From Bacteroidota bacterium (GTDB lineage: Bacteria > Bacteroidota > Bacteroidia > Cytophagales > Cytophagaceae), in contig JAEWYS010000017.1 in assembly GCA_023458555.1 (NCBI GenBank), positions 1 to 60,782 of the forward strand: a stretch of 60,782 nucleotides of DNA, in the 5' to 3' direction. Positions within the stretch are counted from its first letter, which is position 1. The number at the start of each line of letters is the position of its first letter. The translations under genes were made by a program, and so were the position numbers. The notes beneath the pieces are model-generated. The model saw only the letters and a program-made list of their open reading frames with translations. It made no database searches and had not been told where the DNA came from. Below are positions 26,185-34,858 of this stretch, piece by piece.

Positions 26185-26736
26185 TCACTGAATAGCTTTT
26201 ACGATTTCACTTTTATCAAAATAAATGCTCCACATACCTTTGAGTTCTCCGCTGTCAAGTATGGGTGATGAATAAAATACGTAACGATCCATAATCTGTA
26301 CATTGTCGTCGACTTTCAGTCCCTGAGCGACATTGTACTGATAGGCTTCAAATATTTCTTTTTCGGGTTTTCGGGTTGTGGCGCTGTTCAGGTCTGTGGC
26401 AATGACTTTTTTTATTTCCGCTTTGTTGGCCTGTTGCAATGACTCGACCAGAGGCTGCATGGCCCCAAGGCGATACTGTTTGTCAAGAGTATCGGATTCG
26501 CCGGTATGCTTCAAATCATTTTTCTGAACACTGAGGGTATCAATGAGTTCTCTGCCTTTTACAAAGGAAGCTTCAAGAATCTGCAGCTCGGATACCTTTT
26601 TAATTTTTCTATTGCCTATCTCTTCCTTGATCGCCCGGGTATCAATGGCAGAGTCATTGTTGTCGCAGGCGGTAAAAGCAGGAATCAACAAGCTTAAAAA
26701 AATGATAAACAGAAAATTGTTCTTAGGTTTTGGCAT
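26185..26736 (-). CDS. Small lipoprotein, possibly DUF3365/Tll0287-like
   Basis: A 183-residue lipoprotein with signal and lipobox (LLIPAFTAC). The mature part is helical and charged, followed by RKPEKEIFEAYQYNVAQGL and a beta-rich end (MDRYVFYSSPILDSGELKGMWSIYFDKSEI). The end resembles the sensor-like DUF3365 fold, in which a periplasmic PAS-like domain may bind haem. The match is only by eye and weak. It lacks the CxxCH motif of haem-binding versions. It lies 165 bp upstream of the receptor on the same strand. Confidence 0.7.
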   Translation of the reverse strand: MPKPKNNFLFIIFLSLLIPAFTACDNNDSAIDTRAIKEEIGNRKIKKVSELQILEASFVKGRELIDTLSVQKNDLKHTGESDTLDKQYRLGAMQPLVESLQQANKAEIKKVIATDLNSATTRKPEKEIFEAYQYNVAQGLKVDDNVQIMDRYVFYSSPILDSGELKGMWSIYFDKSEIVKAIQ

Positions 26737-26797
26737 AAGAAATGAGGAGATGTAAACGGTAATTTATGTTAAATCAATAAATCTATAACGGAATTTG

Positions 26798-26805
26798 TAT
26801 CTTTG
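26798..26805 (+). promoter_or_regulatory. -7 box (TAnnTTTG) of prfA
   Basis: TATCTTTG lies 25 bp before the prfA start, giving a leader of about 20 nt. This is a typical Bacteroidota arrangement. Confidence 0.6.
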
Positions 26806-26829
26806 CAATTCCATTTGAGAGAAAAAAAT

Positions 26830-27912
26830 ATGATAGATAAACTGGAAGCTATAAAGAATCGATTTGATGAGGTTGCGGAGTTGATTGTACAGCCGGATGC
26901 AATGAAAGACATGAAGAAGTATTCGCAGCTGGGGAGGGAATATAAGGAGCTGGAAAAAATTGTCAATCAATATAAGGAGTACAAGAATCTTTTAGCCAAT
27001 ATTGAGTCTGCCAGGAGTGTCCTGTCCACAGAAAAGGATCAGGAGTTCAGAGAGATGGCCAAGCTTGAGCTGGATGAGCTGCAGCCTAAAAGGGAAGAAA
27101 TGGAAGAGATTATAAAGGAGCTTCTGATTCCCAAGGATCCTAACGATAGCAAGGATGTTATTATGGAGATTCGTGCCGGTACGGGTGGCGATGAAGCCTC
27201 AATTTTTGCCGGAGACCTGTTCAGGATGTATCAGCGTTTTGCGGAGATGCAGAACTGGCAGTTTCAGGTTATGGATTTTACAGAAGGTACATCCGGTGGT
27301 TATAAAGAGATTATTGTCGGTATTGCCGGAGAGGATGTATTCGGCAAGCTGAAGTTTGAGTCAGGGGTGCACCGGGTTCAGCGAGTTCCTGAAACAGAGA
27401 CCCAGGGACGTATACATACATCGGCTGCGAGCATTATTGTGCTTCCTGAGATGGAAGATGTAGATATTGAATTGAATATGAATGATATCCGCAAGGATAC
27501 ATTCTGCTCTTCCGGTCCGGGCGGGCAGTCGGTCAATACGACCTATTCTGCGATTCGTCTTACGCACATCCCTACAGGGCTTGTTGTCAGCTGCCAGGAC
27601 GAAAAATCGCAGATTAAGAACTTCGACAAGGCTTTGAAAGTTTTGCGCTCACGTCTGTACGATCTGGAAGTGCAGAAGCACAATGAAAAAATGGGCGCTA
27701 CCCGTAAGTCGCTTGTAAAATCCGGTGACCGTTCGGAAAAGATCCGTACCTACAATTATCCTCAGGGAAGGGTTACCGATCACAGAATCGGCTACACTGT
27801 ATATAACCTGCCCAACGTAATGGATGGCAATATTGAGGACTTTATAGAGCAGCTCAGAATTGCCGAGAATGCAGAAAAGCTCAAAGAAGGAAAAAAAGAA
27901 GAAACAGTCTGA
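26830..27912 (+). CDS. prfA: Peptide chain release factor 1
   Basis: A 360-residue release factor starting MIDKLEAIKNRF. It has an N-terminal helical domain, the anticodon-like PxT motif (PET at 188-190 in RVPETETQGR) that reads UAA and UAG, and the catalytic GGQ at 231-233 in SSGPGGQSVN, whose Gln is normally methylated. The C-terminal SGDRSEKIRTYNYPQGRVTDH completes the family. I chose this Met because the nine upstream codons run into the promoter box. It acts on the ribosome in the cytoplasm. Confidence 0.97.
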   Translation: MIDKLEAIKNRFDEVAELIVQPDAMKDMKKYSQLGREYKELEKIVNQYKEYKNLLANIESARSVLSTEKDQEFREMAKLELDELQPKREEMEEIIKELLIPKDPNDSKDVIMEIRAGTGGDEASIFAGDLFRMYQRFAEMQNWQFQVMDFTEGTSGGYKEIIVGIAGEDVFGKLKFESGVHRVQRVPETETQGRIHTSAASIIVLPEMEDVDIELNMNDIRKDTFCSSGPGGQSVNTTYSAIRLTHIPTGLVVSCQDEKSQIKNFDKALKVLRSRLYDLEVQKHNEKMGATRKSLVKSGDRSEKIRTYNYPQGRVTDHRIGYTVYNLPNVMDGNIEDFIEQLRIAENAEKLKEGKKEETV

Positions 27913-27926
27913 AACTAAAATTTTGT

Positions 27927-27966
27927 GAATGAGGTTGAGATATGCAGTCCGGCCTCATTCTTTTAT
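27927..27966 (+). terminator. Intrinsic terminator after prfA
   Basis: GAATGAGG pairs with CCTCATTC around an 18-nt loop, followed by TTTTAT, 15 bp after the prfA stop. Confidence 0.7.
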
Positions 27967-28040
27967 ATTGGTGTCTGACACACTATTCCTCTGATTTTGC
28001 CCTGATCTTTCATGAGTGCAGGAGTATAATCTAAAATTAG

Positions 28041-28048
28041 TACATTTG
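28041..28048 (+). promoter_or_regulatory. -7 box (TAnnTTTG) of the RND exporter-ileS transcript
   Basis: TACATTTG lies 20 bp before the exporter start codon and after the prfA terminator. It is a good Bacteroidota -7 match. Confidence 0.6.
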
Positions 28049-28067
28049 AACACATTTTGATTAATCT

Positions 28068-30506
28068 ATGTGGACTCCAATTTCCAGTTTTGTTATTAAG
28101 AACCGCTTGATACTCCTGATCGTTCTTGCATCAGCGACGCTCTTTATGGGGTATAAGGCCACGCAGGTTGAAATGACCTACGATTTTGTTAAGGTAGTTC
28201 CAAAGTCAGATCCTGATCTTCTGTATTTTGAGGAGTTTAAGGCACAGTACGGAGAAGACGGCAATATGCTGGTGCTCGGCATGAAGGATGAAAAGCTGTA
28301 CCAGCTGGAAAACTTTCAGCGCTTTTATGCACTTTGCGACAATCTGAAGAAAGTAGAGGGAGTAAAGGATGTCGTTTCCATCCCCACGCTTAAGACAATC
28401 GCAAAGAATAATGAAGTCAGGCGCTTTGAGCTGACCTCTGTTTTTAATCGCATGCCTGAAAGTCAGGCAGAGCTGGATAGTCTGCTCAAAGTTGCATCTC
28501 AGGTAAAAATATTTGAAAATCAGATCATAAATCCCGAAACCGGAGCTACGCTGGTAGCGGTTGCTATTGACAAGGATGTGCTCAACTCTGCGGGAAGAGC
28601 TGCTGTGGTTGATGATATTCTGGGCTATGCCGATCAGTTTGGTGCGGAATCATCCATTACCATGCATTATGCCGGATTGCCTTATGTGCGGGCGATCATG
28701 GTGAAAGAGGTACAGGGTGAATTCAAGCTGTTTCTGATACTGGCAGCTATTGTGACTTCAGCTGTGCTGTTTTTCTTTTTCCGCTCCTGGCATACCGTGC
28801 TGCTGACTTTTCTCATTATTATTACGACTGTAGTCTGGACACTGGGTATCCTTGTGCTGCTGGGCTATAAGATTACATTGCTCACGGGGATTTTACCGGC
28901 GCTTATTATTGTCATCGGTATTCCCAATTGTGTATACATGTTTAACAAATTCCATCAGGAATATCGCAAGCATGGCAATAAAATCAAGGCTGTCAGCCGC
29001 TGTATTCAGAAGATCGGAGCGCTGACACTGATGACCAACTTTACTACGGCGATTGGTTTCTTTGTTCTGTACTTTACGGATATATCCATTCTCAAGGAGT
29101 TTGGGCTTACAGCGGGGGTTGTGTCTATGGCTACATTCATGATCAGCAACATGATTATACCTTCGCTGCTGATCTATCTGCCTGCTCCGGATTCCAGACA
29201 GCTGAATCACCTGGATCTGAGTGCGCTGAAGAAAATTCTTCATATTCTTGAGACAGGAGCGCTTCGCAAAAGACGTCTGGTATACTCGCTGATGGTTGTA
29301 GCCATCTGTATTGCAATCTATGGTGCTTTTCAGGTCCGGAGCATTTCCTATATGGTCGATGATCTTCCATCACAAAGTGATGTAAAGTCGGATCTGGCCT
29401 TCCTTGAAGATAATTTTGGAGGGATTATGCCAATGGAGATCATCGTGGATCTCAAGAAGCCCAAGTCGGTAATGAAACTGGAAAATCTTGAGAAGCTTGA
29501 AGAGTTTGAAACATACCTGAAGTCCCTTGATCATGTAAGCACGCCTTTGTCGATTCTCAATGTCGTAAAAGGAGCCACACAGGCTTTTTACAATGGAAAT
29601 CCTTCACAGTACCGGCTGCCTTCAAACAGAGAGCAGCTATTTATAGTACAATACCTGGGCAAGAGTGATGACAGCAAGGGAATTATGAGCTCGCTGGTTG
29701 ATTCTGTGGGGAGCCAGGTGCGTTTTTCAGCAAAAGTTGCGGACAAAGGCTCTGATTTCATGGATGTGCTTATCAAGGAAGAGATTATACCCAAAGCCAA
29801 AGAGATTTTTGCCGGTACAGATTTTGAAGTCCGGATTACGGGGACTACACTTCTTTTCCTCAAAGGAAACCAGTTTCTGATCAATGGCCTGAGAGAAAGT
29901 CTTTTTTTCGCGATACTCAGTATAAGCATTGTGATGGCTTTGCTGTTCAGGAATGTTAAAATGGTAGTGATTTCACTGATACCGAATCTTATTCCGCTGA
30001 TCCTGACAACAGGTATTATGGGGCTCTTTGCCATCCCGCTGAAACCAAGTACAGCGCTGATCTTTAGTGTGGCTTTTGGTATCGCGGTGGATGATTCCAT
30101 CCATTTTCTGAGCAAATACCGGCAGGAAATGAAGTTGTGCAATGATAATGTTTTGCTGGCAGTGACCCGTGCGCTGAAGGAAACGGGAATAAGTATGATT
30201 TATACGTCCATTGTTTTATTCTTTGGATTTGTGATATTTGCTTTCTCAAATTTTGGCGGGACGATCGCTTTGGGAATTCTTACTTCCATTACGCTTTTCT
30301 TTGCCATGATTACCAATCTGACCCTTTTGCCGGCCATGCTGATTACGGCCAGCAAGGGGTATCGTAACAACCTGTTTACGCTGTTGCCGAAGCAGAGCAG
30401 GTTTTATACCGAGGATGAAGATGAAGAAATAGATATATCCAGGCTTCAGCTGGAAACTAAAGCCGAACTACAAACGAATTCCAGGTTACAAGGTGAAGAA
30501 GTATAA
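28068..30506 (+). CDS. RND superfamily (MMPL-type) membrane exporter
   Basis: An 812-residue inner-membrane protein with the twofold RND layout: one helix at about 12-30, a periplasmic domain to about 220, then helices, and a second half with a periplasmic loop at about 440-600 and helices to about 780. Motifs include GILPALIIVIGIPNCVYMFNKFHQEYRKHG and its mirror SVAFGIAVDDSIHFLSKYRQEMK, where the Asp pair is proton-relay-like. Relatives (MMPL, HpnN-like) move lipids or hopanoids, but the substrate here is unknown. It overlaps ileS by 14 bp. Confidence 0.9.
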   Translation: MWTPISSFVIKNRLILLIVLASATLFMGYKATQVEMTYDFVKVVPKSDPDLLYFEEFKAQYGEDGNMLVLGMKDEKLYQLENFQRFYALCDNLKKVEGVKDVVSIPTLKTIAKNNEVRRFELTSVFNRMPESQAELDSLLKVASQVKIFENQIINPETGATLVAVAIDKDVLNSAGRAAVVDDILGYADQFGAESSITMHYAGLPYVRAIMVKEVQGEFKLFLILAAIVTSAVLFFFFRSWHTVLLTFLIIITTVVWTLGILVLLGYKITLLTGILPALIIVIGIPNCVYMFNKFHQEYRKHGNKIKAVSRCIQKIGALTLMTNFTTAIGFFVLYFTDISILKEFGLTAGVVSMATFMISNMIIPSLLIYLPAPDSRQLNHLDLSALKKILHILETGALRKRRLVYSLMVVAICIAIYGAFQVRSISYMVDDLPSQSDVKSDLAFLEDNFGGIMPMEIIVDLKKPKSVMKLENLEKLEEFETYLKSLDHVSTPLSILNVVKGATQAFYNGNPSQYRLPSNREQLFIVQYLGKSDDSKGIMSSLVDSVGSQVRFSAKVADKGSDFMDVLIKEEIIPKAKEIFAGTDFEVRITGTTLLFLKGNQFLINGLRESLFFAILSISIVMALLFRNVKMVVISLIPNLIPLILTTGIMGLFAIPLKPSTALIFSVAFGIAVDDSIHFLSKYRQEMKLCNDNVLLAVTRALKETGISMIYTSIVLFFGFVIFAFSNFGGTIALGILTSITLFFAMITNLTLLPAMLITASKGYRNNLFTLLPKQSRFYTEDEDEEIDISRLQLETKAELQTNSRLQGEEV

Positions 30507-33500
30507 CGAGTATAAGAATGCCAATTTGGCGCAGACAGGCAAAGATATTCTGTCGTATTGGAAAGAAAATCAGATTTTTGAAAAATCAATATCAATAAGG
30601 GAAGGGTATCCTTCCTTTACTTTTTATGAAGGTCCGCCTTCGGCCAATGGTACTCCGGGCATACACCATGTAATGGCCCGTACGGTAAAGGATATTTTTT
30701 GCCGGTATAAAACCCAGAAGGGGTTTCAGGTAAAACGTAAAGGCGGCTGGGATACACATGGGCTGCCTGTTGAGCTGCAGGTTGAGAAGGAGCTGGGCAT
30801 CACCAAAGAAGATATCGGAAAAAAGATATCCATTGAGGAATACAACCGGAAATGCCGTGAAGCGGTCATGAAATACAAGGGGCAGTGGGATGATCTGACA
30901 GAAAAGATGGGCTATTGGGTGGATCTGAAGGATCCGTATATCACTTTTGAAAAAGAGTATATCGAGTCACTCTGGAGTCTGCTCAAAAAACTGTATGAGA
31001 AAGATCTTCTATATAAGGGATATACCATACAACCCTATTCTCCGGCTGCCGGAACAGGCTTGAGCTCGCATGAGCTGAATCAGCCGGGATGCTACAAGCA
31101 GGTAAAGGATACGACGATCGTGGCCCAGTTCAGATTGTCTGAGCAGGCGAATGAGCAGGCGGTAGCCCTTTTTAAGGAGCATTATGATGCTTCCATATAT
31201 TTTCTGGCCTGGACGACAACTCCCTGGACATTGCCATCCAACAGTGCACTGGCAGTGGGAGCCAATATTGCCTATGTGCTGGTGCAGACTTTTAACCCGT
31301 ATACCAGTGAGCCGCTAAAAGTTATTCTGGCAAAGGAGCTCATGGGCAAATACTTTGCTGACAAAGCCAAAGATATTGCACTGGAAGAGTATAAGCCAGG
31401 AGACAAGCTCATTCCCTTTAAGGTACTGGCTGAGTATAAGGGCAGAGAGCTGGCCGGACTTGCATATGAGCAGCTGCTTCCGTACGTACAGCCGGAAGCG
31501 CCTGCATTCAGGGTGATTGTCGGGGACTTCGTAAGTACAGAGGATGGAACAGGTATTGTTCATATCGCACCGACGTTTGGCTCGGATGACTACCGAGTAG
31601 CCAGACAGAATGAAATACCTTCCATACTTGTGACAGATGAAGAAGGAAACCCTTCTCCTCTGGTAGATAAGCAGGGACGATTTGTGAAAGAAGTGAGTGA
31701 TTTTGCGCTGGAGTATGTGAAGGAAGACTATCTGACTGCTGAGCAGAAAGAAGCCGAAAGGATAAAGCAGGCACGTGATAAATATCTGACCGTAGACGAA
31801 CGCATTGCGATTAAGCTCAAAACAGAAAATAAAGCCTTTAAGGTAGAGAAATACGAGCACAGTTATCCGCATTGCTGGCGGACAGACAAGCCGGTGCTTT
31901 ACTATCCGCTCGAGTCCTGGTTTATTCGGACTACAGCGCTGAAGGAGCGGATGGTTGAGCTGAACAAAACGATCAACTGGAAGCCTGCTTCTACAGGAAG
32001 CGGGCGCTTTGGCAACTGGCTCGAAAATCTGGTTGACTGGAATCTGTCCCGCTCCAGATACTGGGGTACACCACTTCCGGTATGGAGAACGGAGGATGGA
32101 AAAGAAGAAAAATGTATAGGTTCGGTGGCCGAGCTGAACGCTGAGATAGAGAAAGCAAACAGCCGGCTGGGGCTGAAACAGGAGTCACCCAAAGATCTGC
32201 ATCGTCCTTATGTGGATGATATCCTGCTGGTTAGTGACAGCGGAAAGCCAATGAACCGTGAAAAGGACCTGATCGATGTCTGGTTTGACTCGGGAGCGAT
32301 GCCTTATGCGCAATGGCACTGGCCGTTTGCAAACGAAGAAGTTTTTAACTCCAACTTTCCGGCCGACTTTATCGCTGAGGGGGTAGATCAGACGAGAGGA
32401 TGGTTTTTTACCCTTCATGCGCTGGCTGTTATGCTGTTTGATAAAGTTGCCTACAAAAATGTGATTGCCAACGGACTTGTGCTGGACAAGAATGGAAACA
32501 AAATGTCCAAACGTCTGGGTAATGTAGTCAATCCGTTTGAAACGATTGATGTACATGGTCCGGATGCTACCCGATGGTATATGATTGTCAATGCTCCGCC
32601 CTGGGACAATCTTAAATTTAATATGGACGGAGTCGTTGAAGTGCAGCGCCGCTTCTTTGGTACTCTGCAAAATACCTATGCATTTTTTGCTCTGTATGCA
32701 AATCTGGACAATTTCAGTTATGATGGTCCTGATGTTCCGCTTCAGCAACGTACCGAGAGTGACCGCTGGATACTTTCCAGATTAAACAGCCTTATCAAAA
32801 AGGTTGATGAGGCATACGCCGAATATGAGCCAACCAGGGCTGCCCGTGAGGTTCAGGATTTTGTAATTGATGATCTCAGCAACTGGTATGTACGGCTCAA
32901 CAGAAAACGTTTCTGGAAAGGGGAATACAACGAAGACAAAAAAGCGGCCTATCAGACACTTTATACCTGTCTTGAAACCGTAGCAAGACTGTCGGCTCCT
33001 GTGGCGCCTTTCTATATGGAGCGCCTGTTTCTTGACCTTAATGCGGTTACCGAAAAAGAAGCAGCCGGTTCTGTACACCTTACTGATTTCCCTGTCGCCA
33101 ATGAAGCTGGCATCGATATTGATCTGGAAGAGCGCATGAGTCTTGCCCAGCAGATATCTTCACTGGTTCATAGCCTGAGAAAAGGCCATAATCTGAAAGT
33201 ACGGCAGCCTTTGAGCAAGATCCTGATTCCGGTACTTAATGAGAAGATGGAGCGTCAGATTGCTTCTGTTGAGGAAATAATACTCGCCGAGGTTAATGTA
33301 AAAGCAATCGAGTTTCTGAAAGATGCGGGGCTTTTGCAGAAGAAAATTAAGGCGAACTTTAAGAAGCTGGGCAAAGAATACGGAGCAAAAATGAAGGATC
33401 TGGCCGGTGCCATTGCCGCTATGTCCCAGGAGGATATCCGGAGTCTGGAGTCTAACGGTCAGTTTGCACTGAGTATCCCTGAAACAGTGATTATTACTCC

Positions 33501-33855
33501 CGAAGATGTGGAGCTGAGCTTTGAAGATATTCCGGGCTGGTCAGTGGCTTCGGAAGGCACTATAACGGTTGCTCTTGATATTACTGTTACAGATGAATTG
33601 AGAAGCGAAGGTATTGCCCGCGATGTTGTCAACAGAGTTCAGAACCTGCGCAAGGATATGGGGCTTGAGGTACAGGATAAGATCAGGATTACCGTACAGA
33701 AAGTAGATGATCTGATTAATTCGGCGCTGGAATCCAATAAGGAGTATATCTGCCAGGAAACACAGGCGATATCTCTTGATCTGGCGGAAAATGTTGCCGG
33801 CGGGCGTATGGTCGAGATGGATGAACATCAGCTTATTCTGAAGATCGAATGTTAA
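30493..33855 (+). CDS. ileS: Isoleucyl-tRNA synthetase, eukaryote-like type 2
   Basis: A 1120-residue class I synthetase starting at GTG. The HIGH motif is the GIHH variant at 56-59 (ANGTPGIHHVMARTVKD) and KMSKR is at 670-674 (NGNKMSKRLGN). The editing domain has WTTTPWTLPSN, and WDTHGLPVELQVEKE is typical. The length and variant HIGH fit the IleRS type 2 group, which is usual in Bacteroidota and known to be less sensitive to mupirocin. There are no C-terminal zinc cysteines of the type 1 enzyme. The start lies inside the 3' end of the exporter gene, so translation may be coupled. Confidence 0.96.
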   Translation: MKKYNEYKNANLAQTGKDILSYWKENQIFEKSISIREGYPSFTFYEGPPSANGTPGIHHVMARTVKDIFCRYKTQKGFQVKRKGGWDTHGLPVELQVEKELGITKEDIGKKISIEEYNRKCREAVMKYKGQWDDLTEKMGYWVDLKDPYITFEKEYIESLWSLLKKLYEKDLLYKGYTIQPYSPAAGTGLSSHELNQPGCYKQVKDTTIVAQFRLSEQANEQAVALFKEHYDASIYFLAWTTTPWTLPSNSALAVGANIAYVLVQTFNPYTSEPLKVILAKELMGKYFADKAKDIALEEYKPGDKLIPFKVLAEYKGRELAGLAYEQLLPYVQPEAPAFRVIVGDFVSTEDGTGIVHIAPTFGSDDYRVARQNEIPSILVTDEEGNPSPLVDKQGRFVKEVSDFALEYVKEDYLTAEQKEAERIKQARDKYLTVDERIAIKLKTENKAFKVEKYEHSYPHCWRTDKPVLYYPLESWFIRTTALKERMVELNKTINWKPASTGSGRFGNWLENLVDWNLSRSRYWGTPLPVWRTEDGKEEKCIGSVAELNAEIEKANSRLGLKQESPKDLHRPYVDDILLVSDSGKPMNREKDLIDVWFDSGAMPYAQWHWPFANEEVFNSNFPADFIAEGVDQTRGWFFTLHALAVMLFDKVAYKNVIANGLVLDKNGNKMSKRLGNVVNPFETIDVHGPDATRWYMIVNAPPWDNLKFNMDGVVEVQRRFFGTLQNTYAFFALYANLDNFSYDGPDVPLQQRTESDRWILSRLNSLIKKVDEAYAEYEPTRAAREVQDFVIDDLSNWYVRLNRKRFWKGEYNEDKKAAYQTLYTCLETVARLSAPVAPFYMERLFLDLNAVTEKEAAGSVHLTDFPVANEAGIDIDLEERMSLAQQISSLVHSLRKGHNLKVRQPLSKILIPVLNEKMERQIASVEEIILAEVNVKAIEFLKDAGLLQKKIKANFKKLGKEYGAKMKDLAGAIAAMSQEDIRSLESNGQFALSIPETVIITPEDVELSFEDIPGWSVASEGTITVALDITVTDELRSEGIARDVVNRVQNLRKDMGLEVQDKIRITVQKVDDLINSALESNKEYICQETQAISLDLAENVAGGRMVEMDEHQLILKIEC

Positions 33856-33937
33856 CCCTTTTGATGCTCAGAGGTTATAGTCTGAATGAGCGCTCAGTTT
33901 CAGTAAATAATTAGCGAATCAGAAATATAATAAATGG

Positions 33938-33975
33938 CAGACTGCATTCGATGCAGTCTGTTTCATTGTTTTTTT
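33938..33975 (+). terminator. Intrinsic terminator after ileS
   Basis: Perfect 10-bp arms CAGACTGCAT and ATGCAGTCTG with loop TCG, followed by a T-rich run (TTTCATTGTTTTTTT). It lies 80 bp after ileS and only about 9-24 bp before lspA, so lspA may be expressed through partial read-through. Confidence 0.8.
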
Positions 33976-33983
33976 AACGAAAG

Positions 33984-34625
33984 ATGAAATACGCAAAGTT
34001 CTATTTTTTAAGTCTGGGGATTATTCTGCTGGATCAGCTTGTCAAGCTTGCGGCATATTACTATATGTACAAACCCTTTGGTTTCAGCGGATATGAGATT
34101 CCGGTGATCGGAGACTGGTTTAAGTTGCATTATACTGAAAATCCGGGTATGGCCTTCGGGCTTAAAATTGCCGGCAACTACGGAAAGTTAATTCTGAGCC
34201 TGTTTCGCATGATTGCCGTAGCAGGTATTGCCTGGTACCTGTATACGCTTATCCGGAAAAATATTCATCCCGGATTGCTATGGTGTATTGCTCTGATACT
34301 CGGCGGAGCCATCGGCAATGTAGTAGACAGCACATTTTACGGAGCATTCCTTGGCAACGCTCCCCTCGGCTCACCTACCCCCTGGTTTCATGGTCAGGTG
34401 ATTGATATGTTTTATATTGATATCTGCAATTGCTGGATACCGGAGTGGGTGCCTTTCCTGGGCGGGCAGTATTACCCCCTCTGGCCTATTTTTAATGTTG
34501 CAGATGCTGCCATATTTGTAGGAGTAGCGGTAATTCTGATTTTTCAGAAGCGTTTTTTTCAGGACTTGTCCGATGACGAAAACACGGTGAAAACAGTTGA
34601 AAATGAAGAAGCGAAATCGGAGTAG
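33984..34625 (+). CDS. lspA: Lipoprotein signal peptidase (signal peptidase II)
   Basis: A 213-residue inner-membrane aspartyl protease with four helices that removes signal peptides from prolipoproteins such as the several in this window. The catalytic pair is D141 (QVIDMFY) and D174 (FNVADAAIF). N112 in GNVVDS and N53 in TENPGMAFG are the usual supporting residues. It has a roughly 15-residue insertion between the catalytic Asp residues (ICNCWIPEWVPFLGG), as in Bacteroidota. It follows ileS, the same order as in many bacteria. Confidence 0.95.
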   Translation: MKYAKFYFLSLGIILLDQLVKLAAYYYMYKPFGFSGYEIPVIGDWFKLHYTENPGMAFGLKIAGNYGKLILSLFRMIAVAGIAWYLYTLIRKNIHPGLLWCIALILGGAIGNVVDSTFYGAFLGNAPLGSPTPWFHGQVIDMFYIDICNCWIPEWVPFLGGQYYPLWPIFNVADAAIFVGVAVILIFQKRFFQDLSDDENTVKTVENEEAKSE

Positions 34626-34659
34626 CATTATTCTCTGATAGTGCATAAGACTTCTGTAA

Positions 34660-34692
34660 AAAGCTCCGGCGACACCTCTCCGGAGTTTTTTA
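34660..34692 (+). terminator. Intrinsic terminator after lspA
   Basis: CTCCGG (34664-34669) pairs with CCGGAG (34680-34685), flanked by A and T runs that extend the stem, then TTTTTTAT. It lies 38 bp after the lspA stop. Confidence 0.75.
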
Positions 34693-34858
34693 TTAGCAGG
34701 GAATTACAAACAATAAGCGATGAGCGTTTTTTGAGCGACGTTCAGTGAATCCTATCCTTGTTTCTTTATATCTCTGACATATGGAATGTTAATTATTCTT
34801 TCCAAAATCGACTGTTTATCACGCACGCGCCTGATCCTGTCCGCTGATTTATTTTTGC

